From CAXMST01 sp963700785 (lineage in GTDB: Bacteria; Actinomycetota; Thermoleophilia; Solirubrobacterales; 70-9), in assembly GCA_963700785.1 (NCBI GenBank), contig CAVOYZ010000010.1, forward strand, positions 372,001 through 436,000: a stretch of 64,000 nucleotides of DNA, written 5' to 3'. Below, one piece after another: positions 8,404 to 17,021 of this stretch. Within the stretch, counting starts at the first letter, position 1. Each line of letters begins with the position of its first letter. The translations under genes and the position numbers were made by a program. The notes below the pieces were generated by a model. That model searched no databases. It was not told the DNA's origin and worked only from the letters and a program-made list of their open reading frames with translations.

Positions 8404-9372
8404 GTGACTGGTGGCGATCTCCTCAATCGGCCCTGCGGCGGGCGCTTCGAGAACGTGATCGAGTCGATCGGCAATACGCCGATCGTCGAGTTGCCGCGGC
8501 TCTCGCCGAACCCCGCCGTGCGGATCTTCGCGAAGCTCGAGGGGCGGAACCCGACCGGGTCGGTCAAGGACCGGATCGCGAAGGCGATGATCGAGCGGGC
8601 CGAGGGCGACGGCCTGATCTCGCCGGGGCAGACCGTGATGGAGCCGACCTCGGGCAACACGGGGATCGCGCTGGCGATGATCTGTCACCGCAAGGGCTAC
8701 CCCTTCCGCGCGGTGATGCCGGACAACGTCACCGCCGAGCGCTCGCAGCTGCTCAGCATGTACGGCGCTGAGATCGTCTACTCGGAGGGTGCGAAGGGCT
8801 CGAACGGTGCGGTCGAGATGGCCCTCGACATGGCCGAGCGCGACGCCTCGCTCTACATGCCGTACCAGTACGGGAACGCGGCCAATCCCGACGCCCACTA
8901 CAACGGCACCGCGGTCGAGATCCTCGAGGAGCTGGACTCGGTCGCGGCGTTCGTCGGCGGGATGGGCACCGGCGGGACGCTGATGGGCAACGGCCGGCGC
9001 CTGAAGGAGCATGACCCGGAGACGAAGATCGTCGCCGCGGAGCCGATGCAGGGTGAGCTGGTGTCGGGGCTCCGCTCGCTCGACGACGGCTTCATCCCGC
9101 CGATCGTCGATCTCTCCGTGCTCGACCGCAAGATCATGGTCAGCAACGAGAACGCGATTCGCTGGACCCAGTGGCTGCTCCACGAGGAGGGCCTGTTCGC
9201 CGGCGTCTCCTCGGGTGCGATCGCCTTCGTGGCGCGGCGCATCGCCGGCGAGATCGACGGCGGCAACGTCGTCTTCCTCGTCCCCGACGAAGGCTGGAAG
9301 TACCTCTCCTCCGGCGTCTACACGAAGCCTTACGAGGAGCTCGAGAACGTCGACTCCACCGTCTGGTGGTAG
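8404..9372 (+). CDS. cysM: Cysteine synthase, CysM type
   Basis: This 322-residue PLP enzyme of the beta-replacement family carries the PLP Lys (K55 in NPTGSVKDR), the substrate loop PTSGNTG, YQYGNAANPDAHY, and the phosphate-binding GGMGTGGT. The C-terminal DEGWKYLSSGVY followed by an extension ending in WW resembles mycobacterial CysM, which uses O-phosphoserine and a CysO thiocarboxylate as sulfur donor, rather than CysK. The neighbouring Mec-type protease gene supports this, because in Mycobacterium mec, cysO and cysM are clustered. No cysO-like gene (small ubiquitin fold ending in GlyGly) is present here, so the sulfur donor is open. The start at GTG 8404 is supported by the -10 box just upstream. 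Confidence 0.9.
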   Translation: MTGGDLLNRPCGGRFENVIESIGNTPIVELPRLSPNPAVRIFAKLEGRNPTGSVKDRIAKAMIERAEGDGLISPGQTVMEPTSGNTGIALAMICHRKGYPFRAVMPDNVTAERSQLLSMYGAEIVYSEGAKGSNGAVEMALDMAERDASLYMPYQYGNAANPDAHYNGTAVEILEELDSVAAFVGGMGTGGTLMGNGRRLKEHDPETKIVAAEPMQGELVSGLRSLDDGFIPPIVDLSVLDRKIMVSNENAIRWTQWLLHEEGLFAGVSSGAIAFVARRIAGEIDGGNVVFLVPDEGWKYLSSGVYTKPYEELENVDSTVWW

Positions 9373-9412
9373 CCGGCCCGGGCGAGGTCCCGGCTCGGCC
9401 TGAGGCCGTCTG

Positions 9413-9418
9413 TACGCT
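9413..9418 (+). promoter_or_regulatory. Predicted -10 box for leaderless mec transcript
   Basis: TACGCT sits seven bases before ATG 9426 in the 53-base gap after cysM, again with no ribosome binding site. This suggests an internal, leaderless promoter for the peptidase gene in addition to readthrough from cysM. Confidence 0.45.
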
Positions 9419-9425
9419 GGCGCCG

Positions 9426-9827
9426 ATGCAGATCGACCGGTCAATGCTCGACGCGATCGCCGCTCATGCGACGGAGGAGCGGCCGAACGAGTGCTGCGGG
9501 ATGATCGGCGGCAGGGACGGCCGGGCGACGACCCTCTACCGAGCCCGCAACGCCTTCGAGAGCCCGCTCCGCTACCGGGTCGACGATCACGACCTGTTCC
9601 GGATCGTCGAGCGCGAGATCCCGGACGCCGGCGAGGAGCTGCTGGCGATCTACCACTCGCACCCGAACAGCGAGGCCTATCCGTCCCAGACCGACATCAA
9701 CCTCGCTGACGGATGGCCGGACCCGCTGTACCTGATCTGCTCGCTCGCGGACCCCGACCGCCCTCTGACCCGGGCATTCTCGATTCGGGACGGGGGCGTC
9801 GAGGAGGTCGAGCTTGCCGTCGGCTGA
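9426..9827 (+). CDS. M67/JAMM-family metallopeptidase, Mec-like
   Basis: This 133-residue protein spans a single JAB1/MPN/Mov34 metalloenzyme domain. The complete zinc site is present: Glu22 (in NECCGMIGG) and the H77-S-H79-P...S87-x-x-D90 motif (HSHPNSEAYPSQTD). In Mycobacterium, Mec hydrolyses the CysO-cysteine adduct made by CysM to release cysteine. Position directly after cysM makes the same role likely. Other possible roles for bacterial JAMM peptidases are cleavage of other ubiquitin-like conjugates. The following gene overlaps its 3' end by 14 bases. Confidence 0.85.
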   Translation: MQIDRSMLDAIAAHATEERPNECCGMIGGRDGRATTLYRARNAFESPLRYRVDDHDLFRIVEREIPDAGEELLAIYHSHPNSEAYPSQTDINLADGWPDPLYLICSLADPDRPLTRAFSIRDGGVEEVELAVG

Positions 9828-10356
9828 CGCCCCGCTCGCCTGTCCGCGCTGCGGCCGGCCGCATCCCGGGGACGCGCGCCTCTGCGAGTCCTGCTCGATG
9901 CCGCTGGTCGTCGCCGACCGCGAGGAGGAGGGGGCCACCGGTCCGGCCCACGAGCAGGCGCGCAAGATCCATCCCCGCTTCGCCCGCGGCGATCTGGTTC
10001 GCGTCGCCGTCGGCCGCAATCTGGCCGAGGCCGAGCTGATCAAGGGGGTGCTCCTCGAGCAGGGCATCCCGAGCCTGCTGCAGCGGACCGGCGGCTTCGA
10101 CGTGCCGGACTTCCTCGCCGCCGGGCCGCGCGACGTGCTCGTTCCCTCGAGCGGGGTCGATGCGGCCCGGGATCTGCTCTCCGAGGTCGACGAGGGCAGC
10201 CACGCCGTCGGCGCGGATCAGCCGCCCGTGGTAGCCGAAGCCGCGCCCCGGGCGTCCACCGGCCGGGCCGTGAGGTTCAGGGTTGCCGCGGCGCTGCTGG
10301 TCGCGCTGCTGCTGTTCGGTGCCCTTGCCGGTGCCGTCTGGGACCGCGTCGGCTGA
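9814..10356 (+). CDS. Zinc-ribbon, DUF2007-like protein with C-terminal membrane anchor
   Basis: The 180-residue protein starts at TTG 9814 inside the peptidase gene. Residues 9-28 form a zinc ribbon (CPRCGRP...CESC). Residues ~50-125 resemble the DUF2007 'putative signal transducing protein' domain (RNLAEAELIKGVLLEQGIP, then a PRDVLVPSS strand). A single hydrophobic helix near residues 155-175 would anchor it with the ribbon in the cytoplasm. The function is unknown. Translational coupling to the Mec-like peptidase suggests a related task, perhaps substrate presentation, but this is inference only. Confidence 0.7.
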   Translation: MPSADAPLACPRCGRPHPGDARLCESCSMPLVVADREEEGATGPAHEQARKIHPRFARGDLVRVAVGRNLAEAELIKGVLLEQGIPSLLQRTGGFDVPDFLAAGPRDVLVPSSGVDAARDLLSEVDEGSHAVGADQPPVVAEAAPRASTGRAVRFRVAAALLVALLLFGALAGAVWDRVG

Positions 10357-10359
10357 TCC

Positions 10360-11112
10360 TCATGCAGCGCGTTCGACCGTCGAGCGGAGGTGCGCCCGCC
10401 ATTGGTCCTCGATCGTCGCGGCGTCGGTGCCGAAGGCGATCTCCAGCGCCCGCTCCGACCCGTCCTTGCGCAGCCGGGCGACGAGCAGCTCGCAGGCGTG
10501 GCGCCCGACCTCCCGGTCGAGCAGGTCGAAGAGCGTGCCGCCGAGGATGATCGCGTCCCGCGGGCCGGGCGGGAAGGCCGGCCGGCCCCCCTCCGAGAGC
10601 CGCCTGCCCACGGCCGGGCGGAACAGCGGCACCTGTCCGGCGAAGTACTGGGCGCCACCCTCGATCAGCCAGGCCCACCGCAGGTAGCGGACGAAGCTCG
10701 CCGGCCCCCAGGGCGGCGGGATGCTCTGGTTGTGGGTGGCGAGGGTGAGCTGCGCGTACAGCCGCCGGGCCGTGCCCAGCAGGGCCCGCAACGAGTCCTC
10801 GCCGCCGGCCCGCCGCTCCAGCGCGGCGTCGTTGAGCACGTGGAGCTCCGCGCCGGTCGCCCAGCCCGAGAGGTAGCGTCGGCCGGCGGGCGCGGCCGCG
10901 AGCCGGGCTGCCGGGAGCAGCGGGTGTGCGGCCGCGAGCCAGCCCGCGCTCGGATGGATCACGACCGTGACGTCGCCGGGAGCATCCTCGAGCCGGTCCT
11001 CGAGGCGCAGGCGAAGGTCCTCGAGATCATCGAGCACGCGCTCGGCGCACTCCTCGTCTCCCTCCTCGTGACGGGCGACGAAGCTGAGCGACTCGGTCTC
11101 GGTCCAGGGCAT
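10360..11112 (-). CDS. Peptidase-MA-like protein lacking the HExxH motif, unknown function
   Basis: This 250-residue soluble protein starts at ATG 11112. The central region resembles gluzincin (peptidase MA) proteins: a helix with LATHNQS where HExxH is expected, followed about 30 residues later by WLIEGGAQYFAGQ, the usual 'W-x-x-E-G-x-A-x-x-x-A' helix that supplies the third zinc ligand in active relatives. With His-Asn in place of His-Glu it is probably catalytically dead, or it belongs to another family with a similar helix pair. The N-terminal third is Glu/Asp/Arg-rich. It converges with the zinc-ribbon gene; the stops are three bases apart. Confidence 0.6.
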   Translation of the reverse strand: MPWTETESLSFVARHEEGDEECAERVLDDLEDLRLRLEDRLEDAPGDVTVVIHPSAGWLAAAHPLLPAARLAAAPAGRRYLSGWATGAELHVLNDAALERRAGGEDSLRALLGTARRLYAQLTLATHNQSIPPPWGPASFVRYLRWAWLIEGGAQYFAGQVPLFRPAVGRRLSEGGRPAFPPGPRDAIILGGTLFDLLDREVGRHACELLVARLRKDGSERALEIAFGTDAATIEDQWRAHLRSTVERAA

Positions 11113-11186
11113 GGCCCCGTGCAGGCTAGAGGCGCAGCGCCGCTACGCAAGCGACCGATGACGCCGACCGCGGCGTCCCGGGCCCG

Positions 11187-11810
11187 TCAGACGAGGACGG
11201 GCTCGGCGCAGATCTCCCGAATCCGGTCGGCCGCGCGCGAGAACTCCTCGTCGGCCATCACCGGGACCCCCTCGAAGGGCAGGTCACGGTCGATCTCGAC
11301 CCAGGATTGGCAGCCGTGGTGCTCGTCGCGGACCCGAACGGTGACCGGACGCGGGATCCGGTGGACCTTGAGCAGCAGCACGTGGAGCGGGTGAGTCCGC
11401 TTCCAGGCGAGACGCTTGCGGGCGTAGTCCTGGGTCCAGACGTGGAACGGCGTCAACGAGTCGATGATCCGCGGATCGTCGATCTCGAAGCGATCGGCGA
11501 CCTCAGCCCAGGCACGGATCCTGACCCGGTCCGGCTGCGGGATGCCGCCGTCCTGGAGCAGTGCCCGCGGCGGCGGCTCCTCGTCCGGCCAGACGCCCTC
11601 CTCGAGCGCCCTGCGGAGCTCCGGATGGTGCGATTCGCGGACCAGATCGTTGCGCTGGTGGTCGAACGTGGGGTAGAGGAAGAACTGCTCGTGGTCGAGC
11701 TCGAACTGCTTGTTCTCCTCGCGGATGCCGCCCTTGCGCAGCGTGATCAGCTGTTCGCCCTCGGCGAGCGCGCGCACGGTTACGGACCATTCCTTGAACG
11801 CAATTGGCAT
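11187..11810 (-). CDS. DUF1802 family protein
   Basis: The 207-residue protein begins MPIAFKEWSV and has the DUF1802 pattern: ALAEGEQLITLRKGGI, FFLYPTFDHQ and a late PLHVLLLKVHRIP segment. The biochemical role of this family is not established. It is soluble, with no signal peptide. About 175 bases without a gene separate its start from the end of the hyuB locus; this AT-richer stretch (11811-11985) probably holds its promoter. Confidence 0.75.
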   Translation of the reverse strand: MPIAFKEWSVTVRALAEGEQLITLRKGGIREENKQFELDHEQFFLYPTFDHQRNDLVRESHHPELRRALEEGVWPDEEPPPRALLQDGGIPQPDRVRIRAWAEVADRFEIDDPRIIDSLTPFHVWTQDYARKRLAWKRTHPLHVLLLKVHRIPRPVTVRVRDEHHGCQSWVEIDRDLPFEGVPVMADEEFSRAADRIREICAEPVLV

Positions 11811-11985
11811 TGATGAGTCTTCCGTGTTTGGGGTCGAGACTGAGATCAGGACTCTGAGAAGTCGCTCCCAGCGGGGGTTGAGCCCAGCAGGGGGTCGAGT
11901 GTAGAGAAGCGTTCGCAGAGGTCAAGTTTGTTGCGGGAGTTACATGAATCTTGCAGGGCCCCGCGGGACCGGCCGATCGAGCCGC

Positions 11986-13495
11986 TCAGCCCCGCGCCCC
12001 AGGCTCACCGAGGCCCCCGCCCCCCGGCGTTTCGATCCGCAGCCGGTCGCCCGGCTGCAGGGACCCGGCGGCCTTCGATCCGAGCGGCTCGCCGTTGAGC
12101 AGGTTGCGGCCCGGGGCGCCGTCGCCGCCGCCGTCGCGGCCCCGCGGCGCGTAGCGTCGCCGCTCGGTGATCAGGGTGAACGCCATCGGCTCGAGCGCCT
12201 CGATCTCGCGCACCACGCCGTCGCCGCCCCGCTGCCGGCCCTCGCCGCCGCTGCCCCGCCGCAGGCCGAGCTCGCGCACCCGCACCGGCAGCTCCGACTC
12301 GAGCGCCTCGATCGGCGTGTTGAGCGTGTTCGACATCGCCACGTGAACGGCATCGGGCCCGCGGCGCTCGGCGCAGGCGCCCTGACCGCCGGCGATCGTC
12401 TCGTAGTAGGTGAAGCCGTCGTTGGAGAGCGTCAGGTTGTTCATCGTCCCCTGTCCCTGGGCGGGCGCCGGCAGGACCCGGCCGAGCGCCGCGAGGACGA
12501 GGTCGGCAACCCGGCTCGAGGTCTCGACGTTGCCGGCCGCCACCGCGGCTCCCGGGTTCGCGTTGAGGATCGAGCCCAGCGGCGCCGTGACCGAGACCGG
12601 GCGGTGTCCGCCGGCGGACGGCGGGGCGTCGGGGTCGAGCAGCACCCTGACCGCGAACAGCGCCGCCGAGCGGGTCACCGGCAGCGGGCAGTTGAGGTTT
12701 CCGTCGACCTGCGGCGAGCTGCCCGCGAAGTCGAGCTCGAGCTGGTCCCCGCGGATCCGCGCGGCGACCCTCAGCCGGGCCGGAACCTCCCCCGACTCGA
12801 GCACGTCGGTCGCCTCGTAGACGCCGTCCTCGACCTCGCTCAGAGCGGCCCTGGTCCGCCGCTCGGAGTAGTCGAGGACCTCGTCCATGCCCTCGCTCAA
12901 CAGCTCGCGGCCGAGCCGCTCCGAGAGCTCGGCCAGGCGCCGGATCCCAAGCAGGTTCGCCGCCCGCTGCGCGCGCAGGTCGGCGAGCCGCTGGGTCGGG
13001 ATCGCGCATCCGCGCGGCCAGCGCCTGCAGCTCGGCGTCCCCGACCCGGGTTGGGCCGATCACGATGCCCTCCTCGCTCAGGGTCGTCGAGAAGGCGGGC
13101 ATCCCGCCCGGGGTGGGCCCGCCGATGTCGGCGTGGTGAGCGCGGTTTGCGGCGAACCCGAGCAACTCGCGCTCGACGAAGATCGGGGAGATCAGCGTGA
13201 TGTCGGGGAGGTGGGTGCCACCCCGGAAGGGGTCGTTGATGATCCACAGGTCGCCGGGGCTCTGGACCTCGTCGCGGATCGCCCCGACCGCGTCCGGCAT
13301 CGAGCCGAGGTGGACCGGGATGTGCTCGGCCTGCATGACCAGCTCGCCGCCGGCGTCGAACAGCGCTGTCGAGCAGTCTTGGCGCTCCTTGATGTTCGGT
13401 GAGTGGGCGGACCGGATCAGCGTCGCGCCCATCTCGCCGCAGATCGAGTGCAGGCCCCCGACCAGGACCTGGAGGGTGACCGGGTCAACGGCCAT
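11986..13495 (-). CDS. hyuB: Hydantoinase B/oxoprolinase family protein, frameshifted
   Basis: The N-terminal third (ATG 13495 to about 13005) reads VDPVTLQVLVGGLHSICGEMGATL, NDPFRGGTHLPDI and AAHHADIGG-type blocks of HyuB. The rest, down to 11986, continues in another frame with DGDGAPGR-type and PGGGGLG C-terminal motifs. The shift is near 13000-13010: omitting one base gives MRIPTQRLADLRAQRAANLLG, the expected family helix. The reconstructed length, about 502 residues, is normal. HyuB pairs with HyuA in ATP-dependent opening of hydantoin, 5-oxoproline or related rings; the substrate is unknown. It overlaps hyuA by 11 bases. A consensus error is more likely than inactivation. Confidence 0.85.
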
Positions 13496-15482
13496 CGTTG
13501 CCCCCGATCCGGATCTCGATCGTCCCGCGCGCGTCGACGACGGCCCGAGAGCCGGGCGGGATCACCACCGTCATCTCCGGAAGCTCAGCCACGACGGGCC
13601 CGACGAGCTCCGTCCCGGGGGGCGGCTCGCCGCTGATCACCCCGGTCTCGACCCAGCCGCCGGCGAACCAGGCGCGACGGCTGTCACGAGCCGGGGCTGG
13701 CAGCTCGGCGGGGGCGAGCAGCTCCGGGCCGGCGCCGGGCTCGATCGCGGCGAGCCGGATCCCGACCAGCTCGATCGCCGCCTCGTCGTCCCGGTAGCCG
13801 TAGCGCCGCTGGTGCTCGTCCGCGAACAGCTCGACCAGCTCGGCGGGGCTCGGCTCCGGGCCGGCGCTGACGTCCAGCTCGAAGGCCTGACCGACGTAGC
13901 GGATCTCGTAGGTGACCTCGAGCCGGTGCCCGCCGCCCAGGCCCGCCGACGCGGCGGCCGCCATCTCCCGCACCCGGCCGGCGATCGCCTCCGAGGTCAG
14001 ATCCTCCCCCGTCAGCATCACGGTCCTCGAGCCGTCCCGGCGGCGATCGCCGGCGGTCAGCCCGAGGGCCGAGAGCACCCCGCCGGTGCGCGGGCACAGC
14101 ACCCGCCCGATGCCAAGCTCGGAGGCGATCGCGGCGGCGTGCATCGGGCCGGCGCCGCCGAAGGCGATCAGGGCGAAGCCCCGCGGGTCGATCCCGCGCT
14201 CGACGGTGACCACCCGCAACGCCCCGACCATCTCCTGGTTGGCGACGCGAACGATCCCGGCGGCGGTCTCGATCGGCCCGAGGCCGAGCTCGGCGGCGAG
14301 GCGACCGGTGGCCTGCAGGGCGGCCTCGCGGTCCAGCGCGACCCCGCCGGCGAGCGCCCCGCCCTCCGGCAGGTAGCCGAGCAGCAGGTTTGCGTCGGTC
14401 ACCGTCGGCCGATCGCCCCCGCGCCCGTATGCCGCGGGCCCGGGGTCGGCGCCCGCCGACTCCGGGCCGACCCGCAGGGCGCCGCCACCGTCGCGCCAGC
14501 CGATCGAGCCTCCGCCCGCCCCGACGGTGTGGATGTCGACCATCGGCAGCTGGATCGGGCGCTCGCCGATCGTCCGCCCGGCCGTCCGGTGCACCTCGCC
14601 CGATTCGACCACGCAGACATCGCAGGACGTGCCTCCCATGTCGAGCCCGACGGCGTCGGGGGCGCCGCTGAGCTGCGCGATCATCGCCGCGCCGACCGCG
14701 CCTCCGGCCGGCCCGGAGAGCACGCTCCAGGCGGCGCTCTCGGTCGCCTCGGCCAGCGTCGCGACGCCGCCGGAGGACTGCATCACGACCGGCTCGGGAA
14801 GGCCGATCGGCGCGCACCGCTGCCCGAGGTTGGTCAGGTAGGTGCGGAGCAGCGGTGCGAGGTAGGCGTCGATCACGGTCGTCGAGCAGCGCTCGTACTC
14901 GCGGAACTTCGGCAACACCTCGGAGGAGACGCTGACCGGGATCTGCGGATGGGCTGCGCGCAGCGCCGACGCCAAACGCTCCTCGTGGGCCGGCTCGAGA
15001 TAGCTGAACAGAAGGCAGATCGCGATCGCCTCGCAGTCGATTGCGGCGACCGCGGCGACCACGCGCTCGACCTCCTCCTCGCTGAGCGGCTCGATCACGC
15101 CCGCCGGTCCGACCCGTTCCCTGACGCCGATCCGGAGCTCGGGCGGCGCCAGCGGCGCGGGGCGGTCGGCACACAGGTGGTAGAGGCTGAGCCGGTCCTG
15201 GCGGGCGATCTCCAGCAGGTCGGTGAAGCCCTCGGTCGCGATCAGCGCGGTGCGCGCTCCGTGGCGCTCGAGCAGCGCGTTGGTCCCGACCGTCATCCCG
15301 TGGCTGAATCGCTCGACCCCGAAGCCGTCCGTGCCCGCCGACTCGAGCGCCGCCGCGACCGCGTCGAGCACCCCCTCCGACTGGTCCGCCGGCGTGCTGG
15401 GAACCTTCGCCGCGTGCACCGCGCCGTCGGCGAACAGCACCGCGTCGGTGAAGGTCCCGCCGACGTCGACCCCTAGCAGCAT
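13485..15482 (-). CDS. hyuA: Hydantoinase A/5-oxoprolinase family protein
   Basis: The 665-residue protein opens with the actin-like phosphate-binding DVGGTFTDAV, then GTNALLER in the N-terminal Hydant_A_N domain. The Hydantoinase_A ATPase core follows with GLDMGGTSCDVCV and VGAGGGSIGW, and the C-terminal part has the FGGAGPMHAAAIA motif. This is the ATP-binding subunit of a two-subunit ring-opening enzyme whose partner is encoded by the overlapping hyuB. Acetone and acetophenone carboxylase subunits share the fold, but those need a third subunit that is not seen here. nadB lies 39 bases upstream on the same strand, so read-through transcription is possible. Confidence 0.9.
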   Translation of the reverse strand: MLLGVDVGGTFTDAVLFADGAVHAAKVPSTPADQSEGVLDAVAAALESAGTDGFGVERFSHGMTVGTNALLERHGARTALIATEGFTDLLEIARQDRLSLYHLCADRPAPLAPPELRIGVRERVGPAGVIEPLSEEEVERVVAAVAAIDCEAIAICLLFSYLEPAHEERLASALRAAHPQIPVSVSSEVLPKFREYERCSTTVIDAYLAPLLRTYLTNLGQRCAPIGLPEPVVMQSSGGVATLAEATESAAWSVLSGPAGGAVGAAMIAQLSGAPDAVGLDMGGTSCDVCVVESGEVHRTAGRTIGERPIQLPMVDIHTVGAGGGSIGWRDGGGALRVGPESAGADPGPAAYGRGGDRPTVTDANLLLGYLPEGGALAGGVALDREAALQATGRLAAELGLGPIETAAGIVRVANQEMVGALRVVTVERGIDPRGFALIAFGGAGPMHAAAIASELGIGRVLCPRTGGVLSALGLTAGDRRRDGSRTVMLTGEDLTSEAIAGRVREMAAAASAGLGGGHRLEVTYEIRYVGQAFELDVSAGPEPSPAELVELFADEHQRRYGYRDDEAAIELVGIRLAAIEPGAGPELLAPAELPAPARDSRRAWFAGGWVETGVISGEPPPGTELVGPVVAELPEMTVVIPPGSRAVVDARGTIEIRIGGNDGR

Positions 15483-15521
15483 GCCGCCAACATAGAACCT
15501 GTCCGCTGGATAGGCGAGCCG

Positions 15522-17021
15522 TCAGACCCAGGTCTGGAGGCGGGCCTCGCCGCTGCTGTCGATCACCGTGTGGGTCCCGTCCAGGGCCGCGTCCCGGTTC
15601 GGGAAGTCGCTGCGGCGGTGGACTCCCCGCGACTCCGACCGCACCAGCGCGGAGGCGGCGATCATTCGCGCCGGCGGATAGGGATCGTCGAGCATCTCGG
15701 TCAGCTCCGTCGCGGTCCGCTGCGGTCCGGCGAGGCGCCAGAGCCGCTCCCTGGTGCTCACGGTCGGCGGCTCGAAGCGCCAGGTCGGAGCCGGCGGCCG
15801 GCTCGGGGAGCGGTCGCCTCCGGCGAGCTCAGCGGCCGCATGAGCCGCCCGCGAGCCAAACACGAAGCACTCGCTGAGCGAGTTCGACGCGAGCCGGTTG
15901 GCGCCGTGCAGCCCCGTGTAGGCGCACTCGCCGACGGCGAACAGACCGCTGAGCGCGGTTGCCCCCGCCAGGTCGGTGCGGATGCCGCCGATCAAATAGT
16001 GCGCCGCGGGCGCGACCGGGACCGGTTCGGAGGCCGGGTCGACGCCGGCCTCGGCGAGCATCGCGACGATCGTCGGGAACCGCTCGAGCGCCACCGGTCG
16101 CAGGTCGAGGGCGACTGACGCGGTGCCGTCGGCGCTGATCCGATCGAGGATCGCCGCGGTGACCTGGTCGCGTGGGGCGAGCTCGTCGGTGAACCGGCGC
16201 CCGGCCGCATCGAGCAGCACGGCTCCCTCGCCGCGGACCGCCTCGGTGATCAGGCGCCCGTCGAGCGGGCTCCCGGGCGCTGCGAGAGCCGTGGGATGGA
16301 ACTGGCAGAGCTCGAGCCCGGCGAGCTCGGCGCCGGCCTGGTGCGCGAGGACGGCGCCCGCCGCTACCGCCCCCCAGGGGTTCGTCGTCCGGCTCCAGAG
16401 CGCCGCGCCGCCCCCGGTCGCCATCACGGTCGTCGCGGCCTCGATCAGGCCGCGATCGGTGAGCAGGCCGCGGCAGCTCTCGCCGTCGCTCCACAGGGCG
16501 ATCGCCGAGGTTCCCTCGAGAACGTCGACCCGCTCCTGCTCGGCCGCGCGGCGCGCGAGGCAGCGCGTGATCGCCTCGCCGGTGGCCGCCCCGCCGGCGT
16601 GAACGATGCGGCGGGCGGAGTGGCCGCCCTCGAGCGCCAGCGCGAGCTCGCCGTCCTCCGCCCGGTCGAACTCGACGCCGTAGTCGGTCAGCTTCGCGAC
16701 CGCGGCGGGCGCCTCGCGAACCAGCACCTCGACTGCGGCCGGGTCGCAGAGCGCCCGGCCGGCGTTGAGAGTGTCCTCCGCGTGGCGCGCCGGGGAGTCG
16801 TCCGGCGCGATCGCGGCCGCGAGCCCGCCCTGTGCCCAGAAGCTGGCGCTCTCGGCGAGCGGCTTGCGGGAGACGAGCGCGACCCGCGCCCCGTCGCCCG
16901 CCGCCTCGAGCGCGACATGGAGGCCGGCCGCACCGCCGCCGACCACGGCGACGTCGTAGCTCTCGGTCGATGGGTGGGGCGTCGCGGGCAAGTGGCCGGG
17001 TACGGTATCCGGACTCGTCAT
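15522..17021 (-). CDS. nadB: L-aspartate oxidase
   Basis: The 499-residue flavoprotein has the FAD dinucleotide motif VVGGGAAGL near residue 26, the SFWAQGGLAAA block, LELCQFHPTAL and ITEAVRGEGA, the DELAPRDQV segment with the catalytic Arg, and the LHGANRLASNSLSE FAD-binding signature. These identify L-aspartate oxidase rather than succinate dehydrogenase. It makes iminoaspartate for quinolinate synthesis in NAD biosynthesis. nadA and nadC, the usual companions, are not in the window. ATG 17021 overlaps the ATG of the divergent gene by two bases; a GGAAGAAGAG ribosome site for nadB lies inside that neighbour. TTG at 16991 is an alternative start. Confidence 0.93.
   Translation of the reverse strand: MTSPDTVPGHLPATPHPSTESYDVAVVGGGAAGLHVALEAAGDGARVALVSRKPLAESASFWAQGGLAAAIAPDDSPARHAEDTLNAGRALCDPAAVEVLVREAPAAVAKLTDYGVEFDRAEDGELALALEGGHSARRIVHAGGAATGEAITRCLARRAAEQERVDVLEGTSAIALWSDGESCRGLLTDRGLIEAATTVMATGGGAALWSRTTNPWGAVAAGAVLAHQAGAELAGLELCQFHPTALAAPGSPLDGRLITEAVRGEGAVLLDAAGRRFTDELAPRDQVTAAILDRISADGTASVALDLRPVALERFPTIVAMLAEAGVDPASEPVPVAPAAHYLIGGIRTDLAGATALSGLFAVGECAYTGLHGANRLASNSLSECFVFGSRAAHAAAELAGGDRSPSRPPAPTWRFEPPTVSTRERLWRLAGPQRTATELTEMLDDPYPPARMIAASALVRSESRGVHRRSDFPNRDAALDGTHTVIDSSGEARLQTWV

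Noticed and set aside
13197..15476. 759-residue open frame antisense to hyuA
   Set aside because: Composition of a third-position shadow (Arg/Ala/Gly-rich) and hyuA is clear on the other strand.
13485..17021. Reading hyuA-hyuB-nadB as a pyridine or uracil ring degradation operon
   Set aside because: nadB is a biosynthetic oxidase with clear signatures, and no transporter, dehydrogenase or regulator of a catabolic cluster is present; adjacency alone is not enough.
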